This document shows positions 52,024 through 59,651 of a stretch of 64,000 nucleotides of DNA, one piece after another. Made by a program: the position numbers and the translations under genes. Source of the DNA: Hyphomicrobium_B sp001006785. Lineage in GTDB: Bacteria; Pseudomonadota; Alphaproteobacteria; Rhizobiales; Hyphomicrobiaceae. The stretch spans positions 124,001 through 188,000 of the forward strand of contig NZ_CDHO01000003.1 of NCBI RefSeq assembly GCF_001006785.1. Reading direction: 5' to 3'. The notes below the pieces were generated by a model. That model worked only from the letters and a program-made list of their open reading frames with translations, did no database searches and was not told the origin of the DNA. Every line of letters begins with the position of its first letter. Positions within the stretch are counted from its first letter, which is position 1.

Positions 52024-52902
52024 TCACTGCACCAGCGGAGAATTGGCGCCTTCAATCGAAATACCGCGAATGTCCGCGCGCCCGATCAGCAGCGCGATGT
52101 ATTGCGCCGTCGCCTGCCGGCGCACGTGATCGTCGAGATAGGCTTCGATGCGTTCTCGAACGGCTTCGAACGGCAACGTGTTGCCTTCGATACGGCGATT
52201 GAGCCGGATGACATGAACGCCGTAACGCGTTTCGACAGGCCCGGATATTTCACCCGGAGCAAGCGACACGAGCGCGGCCTCGAATTCCTCCGTCGTATCG
52301 CCGGGCGCGATCTGACCCAGACTGCCACCCAGCGTCGCCGACGGGCAAGCCGACCATGCACGCGCAAGCTCGGCAAACTGTTCCGGCTCTGTCGCGAGTA
52401 CGGCCGCGATGGACGCCGCCCTTTCGCGCGCGGCCGCATACGACGCGCTGTCGTCACGGCGCGCGCCGATAAGAATGTGATCGGCCTCATAAAGCGCCGC
52501 CGTCGTGAAGCGGCGACGATTGTTTTCGTAGAAGCGGTGCGACGTCGCCTCGTCGGCAACGGGCACGCGAACCTCGCGCTCGATCAAACCGCGCAACAGC
52601 GCATCGTCGGCCGTTTCCTCGCGACCATCGACGTCGGTTTTTGGCTCGGCGACGATATTCAATCGCCGCGCCTCCTGCAGCAGCAGTTCCCGGATCACGA
52701 GCGCCCTGGCAGCCGCAAGCCAGCCCTCACCCGGATTGCGCGACGGAAAGTTCTGAACCTCGGCGGCAATCGCCTTCGACGGAATGACGACACCGTCGAC
52801 GCTCACCTGCGGCGTTACAAGCGGCGCCGCAGGCCCGGGCTTTGCGGATGCTTGCGCCGCCGAAGTTTTCGCGGCGCCATGATTGATGACGAGCGTTGTC
52901 AT
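52024..52902 (-). CDS. Parvulin-type peptidyl-prolyl isomerase of the nar operon (NifM/PpiC-like)
   Basis: The 292-residue protein has an N-terminal helical part (about 30-125) and a parvulin domain (about 137-237: YEADHILIGA, GGSLGQIAPGDTTEEFEAAL, TRYGVHVIRL). No signal peptide is visible, so it acts in the cytoplasm, like NifM, which matures nitrogenase iron protein. PPIases of this type follow narI in Pseudomonas aeruginosa and others. The presumed job is folding or maturation of the nitrate reductase. It starts 3 bases after the narI stop, using a GGGGAG inside narI. Confidence 0.87.
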   Translation of the reverse strand: MTTLVINHGAAKTSAAQASAKPGPAAPLVTPQVSVDGVVIPSKAIAAEVQNFPSRNPGEGWLAAARALVIRELLLQEARRLNIVAEPKTDVDGREETADDALLRGLIEREVRVPVADEATSHRFYENNRRRFTTAALYEADHILIGARRDDSASYAAARERAASIAAVLATEPEQFAELARAWSACPSATLGGSLGQIAPGDTTEEFEAALVSLAPGEISGPVETRYGVHVIRLNRRIEGNTLPFEAVRERIEAYLDDHVRRQATAQYIALLIGRADIRGISIEGANSPLVQ

Positions 52903-52905
52903 GCC

Positions 52906-53655
52906 CTACTCCCCTGGATGACCAACGACGCGCGCCGGCATCGACTGCAGCGGAGAGCGCTGCTTTTTCGGCAGACGCGTGCGGACGACCTGGAAGCCGG
53001 GCCGACCGAGATACCAGACGGGCGCGCTCCAGGCGTGCACCAATCGCGTGAAGGGAAACAGCAGGAAGATCGTCATGCCCAGAAACAGATGTGCCTTGAA
53101 GATCGGGTGCACGTCGGCGACGTAGTGCGCGGCCGATGGCTGGAACGTCAGGATTCCCTGCGCCCAGTCCATGAACTTCACCATCTCGTGACCGTCCATG
53201 TGATTGAGCGACACGATGATCGTCGAAAGCCCGAGCGACAGCTGCACCCACAGGATCAGCAAAATCGCGATGTCGCTGAAGCTCGACGTCGCCCGAATTC
53301 GCGGATCGAACAAGCGGCGATGCGCAAGCAGCGTGATACCGATGAAGCAGGCGATGCCTGCGATGCCACCGGCCGTAATCGCGAGCCCCTGCTTGAACGT
53401 ATGGCTGACGCCAAGGAAATCGAACACCCAGATCGGCGTCAACAGACCAACGAAATGACCGCCGAAGATCGTCAGGATGCCGACGTGAAAAAGGTTCGAG
53501 CCCCAGCGCAGCTGGCTCTTGCGCAGCAGCTGCGATGAACCCGTCTTCCATGTGTACTGCTCGCGATCGAAGCGAACCAGACTGCCAAGCAGGAAGATCG
53601 TCAGGCAGAAATAGGGATACCATCCGAAAAGTGCGGAGTTGATGAACTCGGACAT
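52906..53655 (-). CDS. narI: Respiratory nitrate reductase, gamma subunit (cytochrome b)
   Basis: The 249-residue membrane subunit oxidises quinol and passes electrons through two b hemes to NarH. Five membrane helices are visible. The heme-ligand histidines are all present: His57 and His67 (LFHVGILTIFGGHFVG), His189 (FKAHLFLGM) and His207 (RLVHAWSAP), at nearly the E. coli positions. It starts 16 bases after narJ. The C-terminal tail RTRLPKKQR is basic and cytoplasmic, as expected. Confidence 0.96.
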   Translation of the reverse strand: MSEFINSALFGWYPYFCLTIFLLGSLVRFDREQYTWKTGSSQLLRKSQLRWGSNLFHVGILTIFGGHFVGLLTPIWVFDFLGVSHTFKQGLAITAGGIAGIACFIGITLLAHRRLFDPRIRATSSFSDIAILLILWVQLSLGLSTIIVSLNHMDGHEMVKFMDWAQGILTFQPSAAHYVADVHPIFKAHLFLGMTIFLLFPFTRLVHAWSAPVWYLGRPGFQVVRTRLPKKQRSPLQSMPARVVGHPGE

Positions 53656-53671
53656 TGGGCTCTCCTATGTC

Positions 53672-54370
53672 TCAGGTTTGCGGCTGACGGCGGACATCGC
53701 GCTGCCCGGCCCGCATCTGGATTTTCAATCGTTCGACCGAGCATCCGCCCATCGGCTCGCCGGGACCGAAGGTCACCGCCGTTTCTTCCCAGGCGGCGTC
53801 GAGCGCGCCGAGATCATCCGGCGCGGCGTCTGCTTCATCGATCGGCTTCTCATTCGATGCGACATGGCACCCGGCGATCGCCAGGATCGCCGCGAACACC
53901 GACGCATAAGCCGAATTGCGGTGAACGAGCCGTTCCTCGAGCGCCGCGATGATATGCGCCGTGTCCGTCAGCAGCGCCTGAGCGTCTTCAAGCGGCTGCG
54001 TCGAGAGGTATTCGAGGAAGAGAGGCAGGTAGTCCGGCAGTTCGTGCGCGTCGACGAGCAGGCCATGCTTTTCGTAGAGCGCGGCGAGGTCAACCATCGC
54101 CTGCCCGCGGTCGCGGCTTTCGCCGTGAACGTGCTCGAAGAGGTGAAGCGACAGTCGCCTGGTCTTGTCGAAGAGATCGACATAGTGCTCCTGCAGATCG
54201 TAGAGATCGTCGCTTGCAAGTCTCGTCAGGAACGGCTCCATCTCGCTGCGAACACTGAGAGGGACGATATCCTCGACTTCGATGAGATCGCGAATGCCGC
54301 CGACTTCCGCCTGCAGTTCTTCGCTGGGATAGGAGAGCAGCGCAGAGAGCGCTTTGAATGTCTTCGTCAT
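53672..54370 (-). CDS. narJ: Nitrate reductase molybdenum-cofactor assembly chaperone
   Basis: The 232-residue all-helical chaperone binds apo-NarG and is needed for cofactor insertion and membrane attachment. The N-terminal TFKALSALLSYPSEELQ and the central DLYDLQEHYVDLFDKTRRLSLHLFEHVHGESRDRG are the NarJ/TorD-family hallmarks. The ATG overlaps the narH stop by one base (TGATG), so the long open frame upstream is a narH shadow. The C-terminal GAL..AWEETAVTFG...GGC is also family-typical. Confidence 0.96.
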   Translation of the reverse strand: MTKTFKALSALLSYPSEELQAEVGGIRDLIEVEDIVPLSVRSEMEPFLTRLASDDLYDLQEHYVDLFDKTRRLSLHLFEHVHGESRDRGQAMVDLAALYEKHGLLVDAHELPDYLPLFLEYLSTQPLEDAQALLTDTAHIIAALEERLVHRNSAYASVFAAILAIAGCHVASNEKPIDEADAAPDDLGALDAAWEETAVTFGPGEPMGGCSVERLKIQMRAGQRDVRRQPQT

Positions 54371-55896
54371 CACGCGACCTCCATCGGATTGCGGGCTTTC
54401 TTGGTCTGCTTGGTCGCGAACAGGTTCGCGACCGAAGAGCCGCCCGAGCAGCCGTTGCCGAAGGAGAAGCCGCACGATCCGCGAAGATCGTAGGTGTCCT
54501 CTCCCCATTCGCGATGCGACGTCGGAATGACAAAGCGATCCTCGTAGTTCGCGAGCGCCATCACCTTGTACATATCTTCGATCGCTGCGCCGCTGAGGCC
54601 GACTTCCGTCGCGATGCGTTCGTCGATCCGTCCATCGACGGTCTTCGCCCGCATGTAGCCGCGCATTGCGAGCATGCGCTCGAGCGCCAGCGCAACCGGC
54701 TCCTCGTTTCCGGCCGTAAGCAGATTGGCCAGATACCTGAGCGGAATGCGCAGCGACCTGACGTCCGGCATGTCGCCGTTGAGGCCCATCTTGCCGGCAG
54801 CCGCAGCCGACTGGATCGGCGACAGCGGCGGCACATACCAGACCATCGGCAGCGTGCGATATTCGGGATGCAGCGGGAAGGCGACCTTCCACTCCATCGC
54901 CATCTTCCAGATCGGCGAATGCTTAGCGGCTTCGATCCAGGCATCCGGAACGCCGTCGGCATGCGCCTGCGCGATGACTTTCGGATCCTTGGGATCGAGG
55001 AACAGGTCGAGCTGCGCCTGATAGAGATCCTTTTCATTCGGCGCGGACGCCGCAGCCTCGATGCGATCCGCGTCGTAAAGCAGAACGCCGAGATAGCGGA
55101 TGCGGCCGACGCAGGTTTCCGAGCACACCGTCGGCTGGCCGGACTCGATGCGCGGATAGCAGAAGATGCACTTCTCAGACTTACCCGAAGACCAGTTGTA
55201 ATAGATCTTCTTGTACGGACAGCCCGACACGCACATGCGCCAGCCGCGGCACTTGTCCTGGTCGATCAGAACGATGCCGTCCTCTTCGCGCTTGTAGATC
55301 GCGCCCGACGGACAGACTGCGACGCACGCCGGATTGAGGCAGTGCTCGCAGAGCCGCGGAAGGTACATCATGAACGTATTTTCGAACTGGCCGTAGATCT
55401 CTTTCTCGACCCCTTCGAAGTTCGCATCCTTCGAGCGCTTCGAGAATTCGCCGCCGAGAATTTCTTCCCAGTTCGGCCCCCACTCGATCTTCTCCATGCG
55501 CTGACCGGACACGAGCGAACGGGGACGCGCCGTCGGAAACGCCTTCGACTCCTTGGCCGTGTGCAGATGCTCGTAATCGAAGGTGAACGGCTCGTAGTAA
55601 TCGTCGATTTCCGGCAGATCCGGGTTGGCGAAGATGTTGGCGAGCACACGCCATTTTGCGCCGAGCTTCGGCTCGATGTTGCCGTTCTTCTTGCGGACCC
55701 AACCGCCGTTCCACTTCTTCTGGTTTTCCCATTCGCGCGGATAGCCGACGCCGGGTTTCGTTTCGACGTTGTTGAACCACGCATATTCGACGCCTTCGCG
55801 GCTGGTCCACACGTTCTTGCAGGTGACAGAGCAGGTGTGGCACCCGATGCATTTATCGAGGTTCAGCACCATCGCGATTTGAGCACGGATTTTCAT
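54370..55896 (-). CDS. narH: Respiratory nitrate reductase, beta subunit (iron-sulfur)
   Basis: The 508-residue subunit carries four Fe-S clusters between NarI and NarG. The first cluster motif is Cys16-xx-Cys19-xx-Cys22-xxx-Cys26 (DKCIGCHTCSVTCKNVW). Further motifs are LCEHCLNPACVAVCPSGA, DQDKCRGWRMCVSGCPYKKIY (the Trp variant of the 3Fe-4S site) and EKCIFCYPRIE...CSETCVGRIR. Its ATG overlaps the narG stop as ATGA. Its stop couples to narJ. Confidence 0.97.
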   Translation of the reverse strand: MKIRAQIAMVLNLDKCIGCHTCSVTCKNVWTSREGVEYAWFNNVETKPGVGYPREWENQKKWNGGWVRKKNGNIEPKLGAKWRVLANIFANPDLPEIDDYYEPFTFDYEHLHTAKESKAFPTARPRSLVSGQRMEKIEWGPNWEEILGGEFSKRSKDANFEGVEKEIYGQFENTFMMYLPRLCEHCLNPACVAVCPSGAIYKREEDGIVLIDQDKCRGWRMCVSGCPYKKIYYNWSSGKSEKCIFCYPRIESGQPTVCSETCVGRIRYLGVLLYDADRIEAAASAPNEKDLYQAQLDLFLDPKDPKVIAQAHADGVPDAWIEAAKHSPIWKMAMEWKVAFPLHPEYRTLPMVWYVPPLSPIQSAAAAGKMGLNGDMPDVRSLRIPLRYLANLLTAGNEEPVALALERMLAMRGYMRAKTVDGRIDERIATEVGLSGAAIEDMYKVMALANYEDRFVIPTSHREWGEDTYDLRGSCGFSFGNGCSGGSSVANLFATKQTKKARNPMEVA

Positions 55897-58800
55897 TCTG
55901 CGGCCTCCACCGGCGCGTTGTTTTCCAGAGGGTCTTCGAGCCAATCGACTTCCGCCATTTTGCGAACGACGATGAATTCGTCGCGATTGGAGCCGACGGT
56001 TCCGTAGTAGTTGAAGCCATAGGCCTGATGAGCGTAGCCGCCGATCATGTGCGTCGGCTTCAGCACGGTGCGCGTCACCGAGTTATGGATGCCGCCGCGG
56101 TTACCGGTGACTTCCGAACCCGGCGTGTTCACGATCTTCTCCTGCGCGTGATACATCAGCATCATGCCGGGGTTCACGCGTTGCGAGACGACAGCGCGCG
56201 CCGTCAGCGCACCGTTGGCGTTGAAGACTTCGACCCAGTCGTTGTCGACAATGTCTGCCTTCTTCGCGTCGGTCTCGGAAATCCAGACGACCGGACCGCC
56301 GCGGTTGAGCGTCAGCATCAGCAGGTTATCGGTGTACGTGGAGTGGATGCCCCACTTCTGATGCGGCGTGATGAAGTTGAGCACGATCTCCTTGTTGCCG
56401 TTCGGATGCCGGCCCTTCACGCCGGGAATCGTCTTCAGATCGACCGGCGGCTTCCAGGTGACGAGACCTTCGCCGAAGACCCGCATCCAGAGGTGATCCT
56501 GATAAAGCTGCTGCCGTCCAGTCAGCGTGCGCCACGGGATCAACTCGTGCACGTTCGTGTACCCGGCGTTGTAGCAAACCTTCTCGCTCTCGATGCCGGA
56601 CCACGTCGGCGACGAGATGATCTTGCGCGGCTGAGCCTGCACATCGCGGTAGCGGATCTTCTCGTCTTCCTTCGGCAAAGCCAGATGCTTGTGATCGCGC
56701 CCGGTCGCCTCGGAGAGTGCCTCCCATGCCTTGACCGCGACTTCGCCGTTCGTTTCCGGCGCAAGCATCAGGATGACTTCCGCTGCATCGATGTCCGTAT
56801 CGATGATCGGCAGACCCTTTGCGTAGCCGTCGCGACGTGTGCCGCTCAGCGCGCCGAGAGCCGCAACCTCATGCTCGGTGTTCCAGGAAATACCCTTGCC
56901 ACCGTTGCCGATCTTCGTCATCAGCGGTCCAAGCGCCGTGAACTGATCGTAGATGTGCGCGTAGTCGCGCGTCGCCACGGTGACGGAGCACATCGTCTTG
57001 CCCGGGATCGGCTCGACGTCGCCGCGTTTCCAGTCCTTCACATCGAAGGGCTGCGCGATTTCCGCCGGACTGTCGTGCTGGATCGGCGTCAGAACGACAT
57101 CTTCCTCGACGCCGAGAATTTCGGGCGCGATTTCCGAGAACGCTTTTGCAATCCCCTTGTAGATCTCCCAGTCCGAGCGCGCTTCCCATGCCGGATCGAC
57201 GGCCGCCGAAAGCGGATGAATGAAGGGATGCATATCAGACGTGTTGAGATCGTTCTTCTCGTACCAGGTCGCTGTCGGGAGAACGATGTCGGAGTAAACG
57301 CACGTCGTCGACATACGGAAGTCGAGCGTGACGAGCAGATCGAGCTTTCCTTTCGGCGCCTCCTCGTGCCAGGCGACTTCCGTATTGCGGACGGCGCCTT
57401 CCGGCCCGAGGTCCTTGCCGACGACACCGTTCTGCGTGCCGAGCAGATGCTTCAGGAAATACTCGTGCCCTTTGCCGGACGAGCCGAGCAGGTTCGAGCG
57501 CCACACGAACATGTTGCGCGGCCAGTTGGCGGGATTGTCCGGATCGTGGCACGCGAGTTCGAGTTCGCCCGTCGACAAAGCTTTCGCGACATAGTCTTTC
57601 GGCGCGAGACCGGCGGCCTTCGCCTTCTTCGCGATATCGAGCGGATTTTGCTTGAGCTGCGGAGCGGACGGCAACCAGCCCATGCGTTCGGCGCACACGT
57701 TGTAGTCGATCAGGCTTTGGTTCCAGTTGCCCTCTGGCGCCGTCGGCGACAGGATTTCCGACGCCGTCACCGTCTCGTAACGCCACTGATCCGAATGCGC
57801 ATAGAAGAACGATGTGCCGTTCATGTGCCGCGGCGGCCGGTGCCAATCGAGACCGAACGCAAGCGGCGTCCACCCGGTTTGCGGACGAAGCTTTTCCTGT
57901 CCGACGTAATGCGACCAGCCGCCACCCGACTGGCCGATGGCACCGCAGAATACCAGGAGATTGATGATCCCCCGGTAAGCCATGTCCATGTTGAACCAGT
58001 GATTGATGCCGGCGCCGATGATCACCATCGAGCGGCCATTGGTCTTTTCCGCGTTCGAGGCGAACTCGCGCGCGACCGTCAGGATCGCGTCGCGCTTGAC
58101 ACCCGTGACGCGTTCCGCCCAAGCCGGCGTGAACGGGACATCCGCATCATAGGACGTCGCGACATGATCGCCGCCGAAGCCGCGATCGAGACCGTAGTTG
58201 GCCATCATCAGATCGTAGACGGTTGCGACTTTGACTTCCGAACTGTCGCCGAGCTTGATCTTCCGGACCGGAATGTTGCGCGTTAAAACCTCGCCGTGGT
58301 CCGTCGAGACGAAGTGCTCGGTCGCGCGCCCGCCGAAGTACGGGAAATCAACAGCGGCGATCTCGTTGTCGCCTCCTGCGAGCGTCAGCTTGAGGCGAAC
58401 GTCGCGGCCTTGCCCGTCCTTCTCCTCGAGATTCCATTTGCCGTGCTCGCCCCAGCGGTAGCCGACGGAACCGAGCGGCGCGACGAGCGCTCCGGTCGCT
58501 TCATCGATCGCAACCGTCTTCCATTCCGGATTGTTGCTTTCTCCGAGTCCGCCTTCGAGTTCCGAGGCACGCAGCAGGCGCTCGGGCACCAGTTTGCCGT
58601 TCTGCTCCGTCAGCCGGACAAGGAAAGGCATATCGGTGTAACGCCGCGAATAGTCGTCGAAGTACGGAACCTGACGATCGAGATAGAACTCGCGCAGGAT
58701 GACGTGCCCCATCGCGAGAGCCAGCGCCGCGTCCGTTCCCTGTTTCGGATTGAGCCAGATATCCGCGAACTTCGTCGCTTCCGCATAATCCGGCGTGACG

Positions 58801-59636
58801 ACCGCGCTCTTCGTGCCCTTGTAACGGACTTCAGTGTAGAAGTGCGCGTCCGGCGTCCGCGTTTGCGGAACGTTCGAGCCCCAGAGAATGATGAAGCCCG
58901 CGTTATACCAGTCGGCGCTTTCAGGAACGTCGGTCTGCTCGCCCCAGGTTTGCGGGCTCGACGGCGGCAGATCGCAGTACCAATCATAGAATGACAGGCA
59001 GACGCCGCCGATCAGCGACAGATAGCGCGCGCCCGATGCATACGACACCATCGACATCGCCGGGATCGGCGAGAAGCCGACGACACGATCCGGACCATGT
59101 GCCTTGACGGTGTAGGCATTGGCGGCGGCAATGAGCTCGTTCACCTCGTCCCACGTGGCGCGCACGAAGCCGCCATGACCGCGGATCGAGATGTAGGAAT
59201 GACGCTTCTCCGAGTTCTCGACGATCGACGCCCAGGCTGCGACGGGCGAGAGCTTCGCCCGCGCCGCACGCCATTGCTTCAGCAGGCGGCCGCGGATCAT
59301 CGGATATTTTACGCGCGCGCCGGAATAGAGATACCAGCTGTAGGACGCGCCGCGCGCACAACCGCGGGGCTCGTGGTTCGGCAGATCCGGCCGCGTGCGC
59401 GGATAATCCGTCTGCTGGGTTTCCCAGGTGACGATGCCGCCTTTGACGTAGATTTTCCACGAGCACGAGCCGGTGCAGTTCACACCATGAGTCGAGCGCG
59501 CGATCTTGTCGTGCTGCCAGCGCTTGCGATAGCCGTCCTCCCACGAACGGTCCTCGTTGGTTACGATGCCGTGGCCGTCCGAGAAGCTGTCGACGGTCTT
59601 GCGGAAGAAGGTCAATCGGTCGAGAAATTGTGACAT
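55893..59636 (-). CDS. narG: Respiratory nitrate reductase, alpha (molybdenum) subunit
   Basis: The 1247-residue catalytic subunit reduces nitrate to nitrite on the cytoplasmic side. His50, Cys54, Cys58 and Cys93 form the FS0 cluster site (STHGVNCTGSCSW, EPRGCARGASYS). Asp222 in WYCDLPPSSPQTWGEQTD is the molybdenum ligand. These positions correspond almost exactly to the E. coli enzyme, and the length is typical. There is no functional Tat signal, as in other membrane-bound Nar. The start lies 15 bases after narK. Confidence 0.97.
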   Translation of the reverse strand: MSQFLDRLTFFRKTVDSFSDGHGIVTNEDRSWEDGYRKRWQHDKIARSTHGVNCTGSCSWKIYVKGGIVTWETQQTDYPRTRPDLPNHEPRGCARGASYSWYLYSGARVKYPMIRGRLLKQWRAARAKLSPVAAWASIVENSEKRHSYISIRGHGGFVRATWDEVNELIAAANAYTVKAHGPDRVVGFSPIPAMSMVSYASGARYLSLIGGVCLSFYDWYCDLPPSSPQTWGEQTDVPESADWYNAGFIILWGSNVPQTRTPDAHFYTEVRYKGTKSAVVTPDYAEATKFADIWLNPKQGTDAALALAMGHVILREFYLDRQVPYFDDYSRRYTDMPFLVRLTEQNGKLVPERLLRASELEGGLGESNNPEWKTVAIDEATGALVAPLGSVGYRWGEHGKWNLEEKDGQGRDVRLKLTLAGGDNEIAAVDFPYFGGRATEHFVSTDHGEVLTRNIPVRKIKLGDSSEVKVATVYDLMMANYGLDRGFGGDHVATSYDADVPFTPAWAERVTGVKRDAILTVAREFASNAEKTNGRSMVIIGAGINHWFNMDMAYRGIINLLVFCGAIGQSGGGWSHYVGQEKLRPQTGWTPLAFGLDWHRPPRHMNGTSFFYAHSDQWRYETVTASEILSPTAPEGNWNQSLIDYNVCAERMGWLPSAPQLKQNPLDIAKKAKAAGLAPKDYVAKALSTGELELACHDPDNPANWPRNMFVWRSNLLGSSGKGHEYFLKHLLGTQNGVVGKDLGPEGAVRNTEVAWHEEAPKGKLDLLVTLDFRMSTTCVYSDIVLPTATWYEKNDLNTSDMHPFIHPLSAAVDPAWEARSDWEIYKGIAKAFSEIAPEILGVEEDVVLTPIQHDSPAEIAQPFDVKDWKRGDVEPIPGKTMCSVTVATRDYAHIYDQFTALGPLMTKIGNGGKGISWNTEHEVAALGALSGTRRDGYAKGLPIIDTDIDAAEVILMLAPETNGEVAVKAWEALSEATGRDHKHLALPKEDEKIRYRDVQAQPRKIISSPTWSGIESEKVCYNAGYTNVHELIPWRTLTGRQQLYQDHLWMRVFGEGLVTWKPPVDLKTIPGVKGRHPNGNKEIVLNFITPHQKWGIHSTYTDNLLMLTLNRGGPVVWISETDAKKADIVDNDWVEVFNANGALTARAVVSQRVNPGMMLMYHAQEKIVNTPGSEVTGNRGGIHNSVTRTVLKPTHMIGGYAHQAYGFNYYGTVGSNRDEFIVVRKMAEVDWLEDPLENNAPVEAAE

Positions 59637-59651
59637 TGAGTGTGTCCTTGA

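Noticed and set aside
51970..53538. 522-residue plus-strand ORF opposite the PPIase and narI
   Set aside because: Antisense to narI with all heme histidines intact; typical Arg-rich shadow.
56028..58286. 752-residue plus-strand ORF opposite narG
   Set aside because: Antisense to the fully conserved narG; its length reflects the codon bias of a long GC-rich gene.
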